NCBI RefSeq assembly: GCF_001953745.1
Contig: NZ_LWLN01000001.1
Coordinates: forward strand, 1,178,001-1,242,000
Source: Natrinema saccharevitans
GTDB taxonomy: Archaea; Halobacteriota; Halobacteria; Halobacteriales; Natrialbaceae
Length of the DNA: 64,000 bases
Reading direction: 5' to 3'
In this document: in pieces, positions 24,738 to 33,507 of the stretch
Layout of the letters: each line of letters opens with the position of its first letter
How positions within the stretch are numbered: the stretch's first letter is position 1
Program-made: the position numbers and the translations under genes
Notes under the pieces: model-generated
Databases searched by the model: none
What the model saw: the letters and a program-made list of their open reading frames with translations, nothing else
What the model was told of the DNA's origin: nothing

Positions 24738-25133
24738 TCGTCGAACGACGGTTTCAGCGACGCTCCCGAGCAGGACGCGGGAGACCCCCTCCTTTCCGTG
24801 GCTTCCGATGACGATCAGATCGACCGATTCCTCCGCCGCCTGCGCGACGATGCGGTCGTCCGGTTCGCCCGTGACTATGTTCGTTTCGAGACTGCGATCG
24901 TACTCGGCTGCGAGTTCCGTCGCCGTCTCGAGAACGTCGGCTGCGTGTTCCTTCGCTTTCTCGGAAACCGGTGCTTGCAGTTCCGGTCCGAGGAGTTGCG
25001 CCCAGCGCCCCTCGGGTATCTCGATGACGTACAGCGCGATGACGGTTGCGTCCGGGAATTCGTCGAAGGTCAATTCGAGAGCTTCCGTCGCTTGCGGCGA
25101 CCCGTCGTAGGGAACGAGAACTCGATCGGCCAT
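24708..25133 (-). CDS. UspA-family universal stress protein
   Basis: 141 residues: MADRVLVPYDGSPQATEAL, then the ATP-binding loop IVIGSHGKEGVSRVLLGSVAETVVRRSPIPVLVV (G-x2-G-x9-G-S/T). The nucleotide-binding motif is complete, so this is probably an ATP-binding Usp dimer acting in the cytosol under stress. A paralogue lies at 27588-28028. The 3' end overlaps the convergent small gene. It is transcribed away from the palindromic element at 25296-25378. Confidence 0.93.
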   Translation of the reverse strand: MADRVLVPYDGSPQATEALELTFDEFPDATVIALYVIEIPEGRWAQLLGPELQAPVSEKAKEHAADVLETATELAAEYDRSLETNIVTGEPDDRIVAQAAEESVDLIVIGSHGKEGVSRVLLGSVAETVVRRSPIPVLVVR

Positions 25134-25295
25134 GACGAATGGCTTCGACCACCCAATATAAAATCGTCACGCCTGTTCGATGGCTGAAAAATTGCTCCAG
25201 CGGCCACCAAAAGTGTTGTCGGACACTCGCCGTGGCCTCCCGTTGCGTGAACTTCGATCGGTTTCGGTTCGGCCGCTGACCCCTCGAGTGGACTG

Positions 25296-25378
25296 CTGTC
25301 GTAGCTGCCAGTCGTTGCACACCAGATCGCACGGCGGCGTTGCGATCAGTATGTAACTCCATTCAGTAGTTTCGATAG
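25296..25378. repeat. Degenerate copy of the ~86-bp palindromic element (copy D)
   Basis: This 83-bp copy lies in the 367-bp gap between the Usp gene and the persulfide dioxygenase-like gene. The central part (GATCGCACGGCGGCGTTGCG) matches copy B closely, while the outer arms are mutated (left CTGTCGTAGCTG, right TTTCGATAG). It still predicts a long hairpin. The rest of the gap holds no recognisable gene. Confidence 0.7.
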
Positions 25379-25500
25379 CAATTGAGTTCCCTGTCCCCTG
25401 TCGCAGCACACACTGACGGGTGAAACCGACGAGATCGACCACGGAGTCGCCTGCCGAGCCTGTCCGTGCAGTGTTCTCGTGTCCGACGCCCGTCGGCGAA

Positions 25501-26649
25501 TCAGGCCGCGCAGTTGTTGGGGCCGAGTTCGAGTTCCGTCGCCTCAGACTCGTCCTCGGGCGGCTCCGTCCCCGTGTTGATCTCGATCACGCGCTCGTAG
25601 TTCGGCGGTTTTTCGGGGGCGTTCTCGACTAACCGGTCTACGAACTCGTCCTCGTCCAGTCCGAGCAACTCGAGATCGTCGCGGAGGTCGCCAAGGCGAG
25701 CGCAGATCGACTCGCCCGGCGAGCCGACCTCGTATCGGTTGTCCGCCGTGACCGATACGTGTCCCGGACAGACTCGCGTCTCGTCCGGCAGTTCGAGAAC
25801 GGTGTCGTGGATCGATTCGTACAGTAGTTCGGCGCCGTTCGCCGCGTCCTCGTCACCGAACTGAAGCTCCGTCCGGCCGACGGACTCGACGAACAGCGTG
25901 TCACCCGTCAGCAGCGCCTCGCCGTCGACGAGGTAGTTGACCATCTCGGTCGTGTGTCCCGGCGTCTGTAGCGTCTCGATTTCGACGTCGCCGAGGGCGA
26001 TCGTCTCGCCGTCGGCAAGCGGTTCGTAGTCGTATTCGACGCCCCGCTCGCTCGCGCGTTCGCCGAGGTGGTAGGATACGTCTAGCTCGGCCGCCAGTTT
26101 CGGCCCGCCCGAGATGTGGTCGGCGTGGACGTGGGTGTCGAGGACGCGCTCGATCGCGAGTCCGGCCTCCTCGGCGGCGATCTTGAACTGGTCCGTCTGT
26201 CGGGTCGGATCGACGACGACCGCCGACTCGGCGGCTTTCGAACCGACGACGTAGCCGAGACAGCCCTTTGCCCGGCGCTGTAGCTGCAGGACGACGAGAT
26301 CCTCGTTTTCCGTCTCGACGGGGACGACCTCGTACACCTTGCTCCAGTCTTCCATCCCGCCTTTCACGACGGCCACGTCGTCGTAGCCGCGTTGCTCGAG
26401 TTCGAAACCGAACGGCGTCGACGTGAGCCCCTTCCCACAGATCACGACGATCGAGTCGTCGTTGTTCGCCGCCTCGATGCGCTCGATTTTCCCGTCCTCG
26501 AACTCGCCGCTTGGGTCGAACGGGACGTTTTCGGCGCCGTGAATCCGCCACCCCTCGTAACTGTCTTCGGGGCGCGTATCGACGAGCGTGAACGACTCGT
26601 CCGAGTCGATCAGTTCCGCGAGCCGTTCGGGTGATAGTTGGGTCACCAT
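25501..26649 (-). CDS. Rhodanese-MBL fusion, persulfide dioxygenase-like
   Basis: 382 residues. The N-terminal rhodanese domain (about 1-110) has catalytic Cys71 in VVICGKGLTS. The MBL domain from about 118 has the ligands THVHADHISGG (His173, His175, Asp177, His178), TPGHTTEMVNYLV, LLTGDTLFVESVGR and CPGHV, as in ETHE1-type persulfide dioxygenases and BLH proteins. These oxidise low-molecular-weight persulfides to sulfite; the rhodanese part transfers sulfane sulfur. The order rhodanese-then-MBL is reversed relative to the better-known PDO-rhodanese fusions. A C-terminal acidic tail ends in NNCAA. The physiological thiol in this organism is not known from sequence. Confidence 0.85.
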   Translation of the reverse strand: MVTQLSPERLAELIDSDESFTLVDTRPEDSYEGWRIHGAENVPFDPSGEFEDGKIERIEAANNDDSIVVICGKGLTSTPFGFELEQRGYDDVAVVKGGMEDWSKVYEVVPVETENEDLVVLQLQRRAKGCLGYVVGSKAAESAVVVDPTRQTDQFKIAAEEAGLAIERVLDTHVHADHISGGPKLAAELDVSYHLGERASERGVEYDYEPLADGETIALGDVEIETLQTPGHTTEMVNYLVDGEALLTGDTLFVESVGRTELQFGDEDAANGAELLYESIHDTVLELPDETRVCPGHVSVTADNRYEVGSPGESICARLGDLRDDLELLGLDEDEFVDRLVENAPEKPPNYERVIEINTGTEPPEDESEATELELGPNNCAA

Positions 26650-26797
26650 TGGGATCTCCTTACAAGACTCATACTGCGAGCCCGCTGATAGGAATCATCC
26701 CTGCACAGGCACCCTCGAGGACCGAGACGGGGCTCGACCGGTCCGAGGACGTGTGTCGCTGTCGGTTGGCTCGTTTCGGCACACGCTTCGTCGTCGG

Positions 26798-26883
26798 CTA
26801 TAGTAGCCACTGAAACGAGTCACACACCGATCGCACCGCTGTCGTGCGATCGGGTACGCAATGACTGTCAGTGGCTACGATAC
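26798..26883. repeat. ~86-bp palindromic element, copy A
   Basis: It starts CTATAGTAGCCACTGAAA and ends TGTCAGTGGCTACGATAC, with an inner inverted repeat around GATCGCACCGCTGTCGTGCG. Same length (86 bp) as copies B and C. It lies in the 332-bp gap before the PNPOx-fold gene at 26982, whose TATA (CTTTTAG, about 26955) is downstream of it. No gene is seen elsewhere in the gap. Confidence 0.85.
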
Positions 26884-26981
26884 GAGACTACACCGGCAGG
26901 CCAGCGGCGACGTTCCCGTTGCAATGATAGTACGGGTTCCAGTAATGGGGGACTTTTAGCCAGCGCGTCGTCGAGGAACGT

Positions 26982-27431
26982 ATGCAGGATCCTCGATGGC
27001 TGCAACTGAGTGAAGACGAAATAAACAAGTTCCTCGGTCGCGGCGGTACCGGCGTCATCTCCTTCGCCACGGATCCCGACGAACCGCCGGTTTCGATCCC
27101 CGTCTCGTACGGATACAGCGCGGACGTGAAGCGGTTTTACTATCGACTGTCGATCCCACAGGACAGCAGAAAGGAGGACCTCGTGGACAACCCCGTCTCC
27201 TTCGTGACACACGACGAGACCGACGCCGGATGGCGAAGCGTCGTCGCCACGGGACGGCTTTCGGATACGGCCGACGCACCGTACGAGTCGACCGAAATAC
27301 AGGGGATGTGGGGGATCCGGATCCCGATCGTCGACGTGTTCGAGCGACCGCCGAGGGAGATGACGTTCCGCTATTTCAGCCTCGATCCGGACACGATGAC
27401 GGGGCGGAAAGAGGTCCGAACTGACACGTAG
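26982..27431 (+). CDS. Pyridoxamine 5'-phosphate oxidase-fold (split-barrel) protein
   Basis: 149 residues. It begins MQDPRWLQLSEDEINKFL. A strand-rich core with GTGVISFATDPDEPPVSIPVSYGY and NPVSFVTHDE matches the FMN-binding split-barrel family of haloarchaea and actinobacteria. Many members bind flavin or F420 and reduce unknown substrates. A TATA-like CTTTTAG about 27 bp upstream of the ATG supports the start and a leaderless message. It is monocistronic. Confidence 0.85.
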   Translation: MQDPRWLQLSEDEINKFLGRGGTGVISFATDPDEPPVSIPVSYGYSADVKRFYYRLSIPQDSRKEDLVDNPVSFVTHDETDAGWRSVVATGRLSDTADAPYESTEIQGMWGIRIPIVDVFERPPREMTFRYFSLDPDTMTGRKEVRTDT

Positions 27432-27546
27432 CGAGCGGCCGTCCACCAACGGCTACTCCGTGCTGTCGTCCCGATTTCCCGTGCAATCGCGGGACGGCGC
27501 GGTTTCGTCGGAACCGACGGGCAGCAGTCCGTATGACACACGACCG

Positions 27547-27564
27547 TTTCAGTGGCTACTACGG
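27547..27564. repeat. Half copy of the palindromic element (copy F)
   Basis: The sequence TTTCAGTGGCTACTACGG matches the right arm of the ~86-bp element. A matching left arm about 86 bp away is not clear, so this is probably a decayed copy. It sits 24 bp downstream of the stop of the Usp gene that ends at 27588. Confidence 0.45.
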
Positions 27565-27587
27565 GAGGTACGCGACTGGCGGCTCCG

Positions 27588-28028
27588 TCATCGAACGATC
27601 GTCACCGGGACCGGGGAGCGCCGCGTGACGGTTTCGGCCACGCTTCCGAGCAGGACGCGAGTAACGCCCGATCGGCCGTGACTGCCCATGACGATGTGAT
27701 CGACGTCGTTCTTGTCGGCGTACTCGACGATCGTTCGAGCGGCCGGTCCCGTTTCGACCGCGGTGTCGATGGTGGTCGTCTCGAGAATCCCCGCTTCGTC
27801 AGCTCGATCGCGTGCCTCTTCGCCGAGTTCGGTACCCCGTTCGACGGCCTGGTCGTGGATCTGTGGATCGTAGTAGCCGCCGCCCCCGTAGTCACTGTAG
27901 ACACCCGCCATCGGATCGACGACGTGTAACGTCGTGATCCGCTCGCCGTCGTGATTCGAGACCGCGTGATCGAACGCGGCCCACGCTTGCGATGAGCCGT
28001 CCAACGGGACGAGTACGTGCGTTCCCAT
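27588..28028 (-). CDS. UspA-family universal stress protein
   Basis: 146 residues: MGTHVLVPLDGSSQAWAAF at the start and the complete ATP-binding motif IVMGSHGRSGVTRVLLGSVAETVTRRSPVPVTIV at the end. A Gly/Tyr-rich loop (YSDYGGGGYYD) after the first helix is unusual. The last 25 residues are almost identical to the Usp encoded at 24708-25133, showing a recent paralogous relationship or gene conversion. It diverges from the CBS gene. Confidence 0.93.
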   Translation of the reverse strand: MGTHVLVPLDGSSQAWAAFDHAVSNHDGERITTLHVVDPMAGVYSDYGGGGYYDPQIHDQAVERGTELGEEARDRADEAGILETTTIDTAVETGPAARTIVEYADKNDVDHIVMGSHGRSGVTRVLLGSVAETVTRRSPVPVTIVR

Positions 28029-28214
28029 ACCGGGGACACGTCAGCGACGTACAAGAAACCTGGCCGAAAACGGCCGCTTGCGACCGGCTCGAGCGCGACC
28101 GCCGGTGACTCGAGTACGGTCGCGTGACGGTCGTACCGGCGAGAGAGTCCGCCGTCGTCACACTTGGGCCCCGAGATTAAGACGTCTCGCGTCGTCGACT
28201 CATCCGGTGTACTC

Positions 28215-28631
28215 ATGCCAATCGATGACTTAGCCCGCAGCGACGTCGTAACGGCCGCACCCGACGCGTCGGTCGCCGAACTCGCGGCGACGATGGACGA
28301 GGAGGGCGTCGGGAGTATCGTGATCACCGACGACGATGCGCCGGTGGGTATCGTGACCGACCGCGACCTGACTGTGCGCGTCCTCGCCGACGGGACCGAC
28401 GCCGAGCGGACGGCAACGGAGGTAATGACCGAAGATCCCTGTACGATCGAGCGGGACGGCGGGTTCTACGAGGCGACGGATCTGATGGCCGAACACGGCG
28501 TGCGCCGCCTCCCCGTCAGCGACGGCGACCAGCTCGTCGGCATAATCACGGCCGACGATCTGACGGAACTCATCGCCGACGAGGAACAACAGCTCGCGGA
28601 CGTCATTCGGGCCCAGCGACCCGAATACTGA
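28215..28631 (+). CDS. CBS-domain pair protein
   Basis: 138 residues with two CBS motifs (about 8-60 and 75-128): VGSIVITDDDAPVGIVTDRDLTVRVL and GVRRLPVSDGDQLVGIITADDLTELI. Stand-alone CBS pairs bind adenine nucleotides and regulate partner proteins in the cytosol. The ATG at 28215 is chosen; a TTAAGA TATA-like element (about 28176) is about 39 bp upstream, leaving a short leader. It is divergent from the Usp gene, which may share its stress regulation. Confidence 0.92.
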   Translation: MPIDDLARSDVVTAAPDASVAELAATMDEEGVGSIVITDDDAPVGIVTDRDLTVRVLADGTDAERTATEVMTEDPCTIERDGGFYEATDLMAEHGVRRLPVSDGDQLVGIITADDLTELIADEEQQLADVIRAQRPEY

Positions 28632-29143
28632 TCCCCGGCGGTCCGTGGTCCGTCACTCGCCGTCCCGAGACAACTCCGTCGGCGTGCGGTCGGCCTCGAC
28701 AGCGATCGCGACGTCCCGACTCGTCCGCCGGTCGCTGGACGGTCGCCGGTGACGACGTGGTCCGACTGCCGATCGTCCGGCAGTGTCGAACGCTCGAGCG
28801 CCTCGGACGGTCTCCTTTTTCGGAGTGGCTGTGTGTTTGGGACAGTTCCGATGGCCGATTCCGTGGTCCGTGACGACGCGCTCGCTTCCGATCGGACGTG
28901 GTGAGGCCGCCGTCGACGGCGGCCCGCTGACGAGCAGTGCCGCACCGAGGGCGGTCGCCGGGCTCGCCGTATCGGGGTTCCAACGTTCCCGGTACGCCAT
29001 CGGTCTCGCGAACGGCGACAGCGATCGAGCCGAGCAACGGCGTGATACCGACGTCGATCTCGTAGCCGTTCCGTGCGGACCACCGCACGCTGTTTCGGCG
29101 ATTGGACCAGATTCCCCTTATCGATCGCCACCCAAGGACGCAC
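28632..29143. other. 512-bp stretch with no confident gene; possible decayed reading frame
   Basis: On the minus strand, two different frames show haloarchaeal-like codon use over adjacent segments: a 28653-29000 frame starting MAYRERWNPDTA, and an upstream frame with YEIDVGITPLLGSIAVAV. Their order could reflect one frameshifted ancestral gene, but neither has a recognisable domain. The nosL TATA (CCTTATC, about 29115-29121) is at the right end. Confidence 0.35.
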
Positions 29144-29734
29144 ATGGACGACTGCCACGGAAGTGACAGCGAACGAAGCGTGTCGCGTCGAACGATCCTC
29201 GCCGGGTCGGCCCTCACCGGACTGACCGCTCTGGCCGGGTGCCTCAACGGTAACGAGGCGAGCAATCCCGACCCGGTCACGATCGAGGACGGGACGAACT
29301 GTGACAACTGCACGATGGCAATCGTCGACTACCCCGGCCCGGTCGGTGAATCGTTCTACGACGACGCCGAGGAGTTACTCGACGAGGACCGTCCGGCACA
29401 GTTCTGCAGTTCGCTCTGTACGTACGCGTTCACGTTCGAACACGAAGACGAGCAAGAGCCGAGCGTGACGTACGTGACCGACTACTCGAGCGTCGACTAC
29501 GAGATCGATACCGGCGGCGACGCGCCCGAAATTACCAGCCACGTCGAGGCGGACGCCTTCGCGCCGATAACCGATCTCACGCTGGTCGTCGACAGCGAGG
29601 TCGAGGGCGCGATGGGGGCGTCGATGATCGGCTTTTCCGACTCCGACGACGCGGACGCGTTCCAAGCGGACTACGGCGGCGACCTCTACGACCACGGCGA
29701 CGTGAGTCGCGACCTCGTGATGTCGATGATGTAA
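29144..29734 (+). CDS. nosL: NosL-like copper-binding lipoprotein
   Basis: 196 residues. A twin-arginine-type signal (SRRTILAGSALTGL) ends in the lipobox LAGC, so the protein is likely exported folded and lipid-anchored. The NosL motif CDNCTMAI supplies the Cys/Met copper site, and QFCSSLCTYAF follows. NosL is a Cu(I)-delivery protein for nitrous oxide reductase. The TATA box at 29115-29121 is 23-29 bp upstream of the ATG, favouring this start. It faces the nosDFY genes convergently. No nosZ lies in the window. Confidence 0.85.
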   Translation: MDDCHGSDSERSVSRRTILAGSALTGLTALAGCLNGNEASNPDPVTIEDGTNCDNCTMAIVDYPGPVGESFYDDAEELLDEDRPAQFCSSLCTYAFTFEHEDEQEPSVTYVTDYSSVDYEIDTGGDAPEITSHVEADAFAPITDLTLVVDSEVEGAMGASMIGFSDSDDADAFQADYGGDLYDHGDVSRDLVMSMM

Positions 29735-29765
29735 CGACCGACCGCGATCGCGTTCGAAACGACGG

Positions 29766-30674
29766 CTACCGATCTATTGCGCTGGTTGCGACGGCGAGAG
29801 ACCCGATCGTCCACACCGCGAGTCCGATCAGGCTAGCCGCGGGCGAGGCCGTCTGTGGCCCGGTTCCCGCCGCCGTTATGACGACGGTTTCGAAGACGAG
29901 TCCACGGTACGCGCTGAGCGGGCTCACCGCGAGCGCGTAGACGAGCGACGACTCACCCAGATAGCCGCTTGCGAGGCCGTAGACGAGCGCGAGATCCAGC
30001 CCGACCAGCACGACGACCAGCGCGACCACCGACAGCGCGAGAGCGCTTCGCGTCCCGCTTACGAGCGCCGAAATCGCGATCGCGACGGCGAGGATCGACA
30101 GCGCGAACAGCGCGGTTAGGACGACGAACCGCGCGAACAGGAGCGGGGAGTCGGCACCGGCGTGTGACGCGTACCGGCTGAACGGCTCCTCGCGACCGAC
30201 GACGACCGCGCCGCCGACGAGCAGAAGCGACACGACGACCGTCCCGAGAAGCCCGACGGCCCTACCGACGAAGACGCCGAGAACGTGTTCTCGCGGTGCG
30301 ATCGGATACGTCTCGAGGACGTCGAGTTCGCCCCGTCGGCGATCGCCGAGGATCGCCCGGTAGCCGAACGCGACGGCCACGATCGGGACGAGCAACTCGA
30401 GCGGGGTCAGGAGATCGACGATCGTCGGGACGTAGCCGGCTCCGACGCCGCCGCCGACCCACGCGATTCCGAGCATGACGGCGGCGAACGCCGCGCCGAG
30501 GAGGACGAACGTCCGGTTCCGGGAGACCGTCCTGAGTTCGCGGCCGACGATGCGCTCGATCCGGCGGGTCGGCTTCGGCGCACGGACGGCCGACCTCGAG
30601 TCCTCGAGGGCGGTCTCGTCGTCGGTCGCCGTCGTCGCGTCGTCGTCGCGGACCGAGCGTGGCGTGCCGGTCAC
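29766..30674 (-). CDS. NosY-like ABC transporter permease
   Basis: 302 residues. About 50 polar N-terminal residues precede six membrane helices of the ABC-2/NosY type (LLGAAFAAVMLGIAWVGGG, FGYRAILGDRRRGELDVLETYPIAPRE, then four more). The phrase on reshaping membranes in ABC-2 permeases (GDRRRGELDVLE) is conserved. The start is a GTG whose GTGA overlaps the stop of the ATPase gene, so translation is coupled. With NosF and NosD it would form the sulfur/copper-site maturation transporter. Confidence 0.85.
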   Translation of the reverse strand: MTGTPRSVRDDDATTATDDETALEDSRSAVRAPKPTRRIERIVGRELRTVSRNRTFVLLGAAFAAVMLGIAWVGGGVGAGYVPTIVDLLTPLELLVPIVAVAFGYRAILGDRRRGELDVLETYPIAPREHVLGVFVGRAVGLLGTVVVSLLLVGGAVVVGREEPFSRYASHAGADSPLLFARFVVLTALFALSILAVAIAISALVSGTRSALALSVVALVVVLVGLDLALVYGLASGYLGESSLVYALAVSPLSAYRGLVFETVVITAAGTGPQTASPAASLIGLAVWTIGSLAVATSAIDR

Positions 30675-31408
30675 GCGGTCTCACCCTGGACCCGAACGCG
30701 ACTGAGGTCGCCGGTGATCGACGACTCGTAGACGTCCTCGAGCGATTCGACGCCGAGCCGATCGCACAGCACCGTCGGGGCTCCGCGTTCGACGACGGTG
30801 CCGTCGTCGAGGACGACCACCTGATCGGCCGTCCGCTCGACGAGTTCGAGATCGTGCGAACTCACCACCACCGCGGTTCCGGCGGCGGCGAGTTCGTCGG
30901 CCACCGCGAACACGTGCTTGCTCATCCCCGGATCGAGTCCGGACGCGGGTTCGTCGAGGGCGACCAGCGGCGGATCGCCGATCGTCGCCTGGGCGATCCC
31001 GACGAGCCGCGTCATCCCTCCCGAAAGCGCCTCGACCCGACGCGTCGCGGCGTCTTCGAGTCCGACGCGTTCGAGTTGGGCCCTCGCCTCGTCGCGGCCA
31101 CCGCCGACGAGCGACGCGTAGAACGCGAGCGTCTCGAGAACGGTGAATCCGGGCCGAAACTCGGGGTGTTGAGGGAGATACCCGATCTCGCGTGCGGCCT
31201 CCGGCCCGTGATACGCGACGGACCCCCCGGTCGGTTCCTGGAGTCCGGCGAGCGTGCGGAGCAGCGTCGTCTTCCCGGTCCCGTTCGGCCCGATCAGGGC
31301 CGTCACCGCGCCCGATCGGATCGGGAGTGACACGTCCTGCAGGATAGTTACGTCTCCGTACGCGAACTCGACGTTCGATGCCTCGAGTAGGGGTGGGTCT
31401 GTCGTCAT
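30671..31408 (-). CDS. NosF-like ABC transporter ATP-binding protein
   Basis: 245 residues with Walker A GPNGTGKTT, Q-loop GYLPQHPEF, signature SGGMTRLVGIAQA, Walker B PLVALDEPASGLDP and H-loop VSSHDLELVE. All motifs are intact, so it should hydrolyse ATP on the cytosolic face. The gene overlaps nosD and the permease gene by 4 nt each, forming nosDFY. The similarity alone would allow any ABC exporter; the nosD and nosL context points to NosF. Confidence 0.9.
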   Translation of the reverse strand: MTTDPPLLEASNVEFAYGDVTILQDVSLPIRSGAVTALIGPNGTGKTTLLRTLAGLQEPTGGSVAYHGPEAAREIGYLPQHPEFRPGFTVLETLAFYASLVGGGRDEARAQLERVGLEDAATRRVEALSGGMTRLVGIAQATIGDPPLVALDEPASGLDPGMSKHVFAVADELAAAGTAVVVSSHDLELVERTADQVVVLDDGTVVERGAPTVLCDRLGVESLEDVYESSITGDLSRVRVQGETA

Positions 31409-33390
31409 GGTTCGATCGTGAGTGAGCCGTCACAAGCCGTGGCGCGGTCGGCGTACTCGGTCCGCTCGAGCAGGTCCGGGTTGTTCGGTTCGCACGCGGG
31501 TTCCGTGTCGGTGATGCTGCCGGTCTGCATCCCGGACACCGACGCTTCGAACCCCGAGAGCGCGTCGAGCGCCGGCGCTCGGGCGAGCGTCGCTGCGCCG
31601 TCGGTGCGGTGCAGTCGCCCGTCGACGGTGTCGGTCGGTGAGTACGATCGGGACGGCGGGTCGCCGTCCGCGATACTGGTGGCACCTTGCCAGTAGTTCC
31701 CGCGACCGTCGTGCGTCCAGACGCGCAACGGTCCGGCGCCCGCGGTGGCGTGGTCGTCGTTGCCGACGAAGTCGTTCTCGACGACCCGGTTCGTCGGCAG
31801 TATCACCCGATCGTTGACGCCGACCTGGTTCCCCGCGACGACGTTTCGCTCGTAGATCGAGCCCGACGCCGCCAGTTCCAGTCCGACGTCGTTGGCCTCG
31901 AGGACGTTCTCGGCGACGTACGTGTCCGAACCGCCGACGTACGCACCGACCTGTGAGCCTCTGATCTCGTTGCCGACGATCGCGTTCCGTTCGGGCCCGG
32001 TCATGACATAGATCCCCGTATCGACGACGTCGTTCATGCGATTGTTCTCGAGTAGCGTGCCGTCGGTGTGCATCAAGTGGATTCCCAGTAGGCTTTCCTC
32101 GATCGTGTTCTCCCGAATCACGATCCCCTCGGACCGGTACGCGTAGATCGCGTCCCGCCCGTCGACGATCGTCGTTTCCTCGACCACGCCCGGCGACCGG
32201 AACGCCATGATTCCGGCGAAGCCGTCCTGCCACCGTTCGTTGCCGCGGACGGTCGCGTTCCGAACGACGGTATCGGGACTCTCGCGGAGGATGATTCCGT
32301 TCGAGGGCGTCTCGATCGTCACGTTCTCGACCGACAGTCCCGCGGCGACGTGGGCCGAGATGCCGGCGTCCGCTCCGGTGTAGTACGTCAGGAACTTCTC
32401 GTCCCAGGCGTCGTCGTCGATCGCCGGTCCGGGGACGTCCTCGGCTCCCGAGGTCACCGGCCCGACGCCGGTGATCTCGAGGTCCCGGATCCCGACCCGC
32501 GGTTCGGTGACGGTCACGACCGACCCGTTGCCGTCGCCGCTGATCGTCGGCGTCCCGTCCCCGACGAGCGTGATCGGACGGTCGATCTCGAGGGTTTCCT
32601 CGTAGGTCCCCTCGGAGACCAGCACCGTGGTGTTTGCGGGGGCCGCGTCGATGCCCGCCTGGACGGTATCGACGACCGTGACGTTGGCGGGGTCCTCGTC
32701 GATGCGGTCTCGAACGGCGTCGGCGTCCGCTCCGACGACGGTCGAGACCGGCCGATCGGTGCGGGCCTGCGTCGATTCGACGGTCGCGTCGGCGCGGCGG
32801 TCCTGCTCGGAAACCCGGTCGCGGACGCCGGTCACGTCGTCGGTGTCGAACGACTGCTCGAGGGTTTCGTCCCACGAATACACCTCACCGCCGTGGGTCG
32901 TCGCGAACGCCGTCGCGTCCGCTCGGTCGGCGAACGAAACGACGGTCTCGCCCGACGGCGTTCGGGCCTCGCTGCCGACGACGAACCACGCGTCGGTGGC
33001 GTCGATCCACGGGGGCTGTCGGTCGGTGACCGGATACCCCTTCTCGTTCAACTCGACCGACGTGGCGCCGTAATCGGAGACGTACACCGCCAGCGGATAG
33101 CCAAAGCGCTGTTCGTGTCCGTCCTGCCGCTGGGCGTCGACGAACGTCTCGACGCCGTAGTAGCCGACGACGTACTGATACTGCGAGTAAAACGCCTGCG
33201 CCCGCGGGAGCGTGACGTTTTCGTCGAGCTGCTGTTCGTTCTCGAGCGTGAGCCCCACGGACACGGTTTCGTCGAACGGGACCGGTTCCGGGGGCGCCGG
33301 GTCGGCGTCACCGACGAAGAGGCCACCGAGTCCGACGGTGGCGACGAGGACGATGGCAGCCAGGATGACCTCTCGAGATGGCCGGTACAC
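31405..33390 (-). CDS. nosD: NosD-like parallel beta-helix protein with N-terminal NosL-like domain
   Basis: 661 residues. An N-terminal membrane helix (VILAAIVLVATVGLGGLF) exports or anchors it. Residues about 30-165 end with AWFVVGSEARTPSGETVVSF and DATAFATTHGGEVYSWDE, which resemble the C-terminal half of NosL (compare the NosL encoded at 29144). A NosD right-handed beta-helix follows (about 230-600): repeated G-N-x-I/V-x-x-N steps such as IYAYRSEGIVIRENTIEES and NRMNDVVDTGIYVMTGPERN. NosD works with NosFY in N2O reductase maturation. The start is a GTG at 33388-33390. It is first in nosDFY. Confidence 0.88.
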   Translation of the reverse strand: MYRPSREVILAAIVLVATVGLGGLFVGDADPAPPEPVPFDETVSVGLTLENEQQLDENVTLPRAQAFYSQYQYVVGYYGVETFVDAQRQDGHEQRFGYPLAVYVSDYGATSVELNEKGYPVTDRQPPWIDATDAWFVVGSEARTPSGETVVSFADRADATAFATTHGGEVYSWDETLEQSFDTDDVTGVRDRVSEQDRRADATVESTQARTDRPVSTVVGADADAVRDRIDEDPANVTVVDTVQAGIDAAPANTTVLVSEGTYEETLEIDRPITLVGDGTPTISGDGNGSVVTVTEPRVGIRDLEITGVGPVTSGAEDVPGPAIDDDAWDEKFLTYYTGADAGISAHVAAGLSVENVTIETPSNGIILRESPDTVVRNATVRGNERWQDGFAGIMAFRSPGVVEETTIVDGRDAIYAYRSEGIVIRENTIEESLLGIHLMHTDGTLLENNRMNDVVDTGIYVMTGPERNAIVGNEIRGSQVGAYVGGSDTYVAENVLEANDVGLELAASGSIYERNVVAGNQVGVNDRVILPTNRVVENDFVGNDDHATAGAGPLRVWTHDGRGNYWQGATSIADGDPPSRSYSPTDTVDGRLHRTDGAATLARAPALDALSGFEASVSGMQTGSITDTEPACEPNNPDLLERTEYADRATACDGSLTIEP

Positions 33391-33507
33391 AGGTGTCCTT
33401 TGATCGTCGGCGAAAAAGCCCCTCTGGTCCGTCTATCGAAAGATCCCGTCAACGATCGTGACGTGGATCGGACCCGGGACGACGGTCCGTGTGAGCGGCC
33501 GATTCCG

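Noticed and set aside
28653-29000. 115-codon minus-strand frame before nosL
   Set aside because: It has no domain, a weak second half and no promoter; it is reported only as part of an unexplained stretch.
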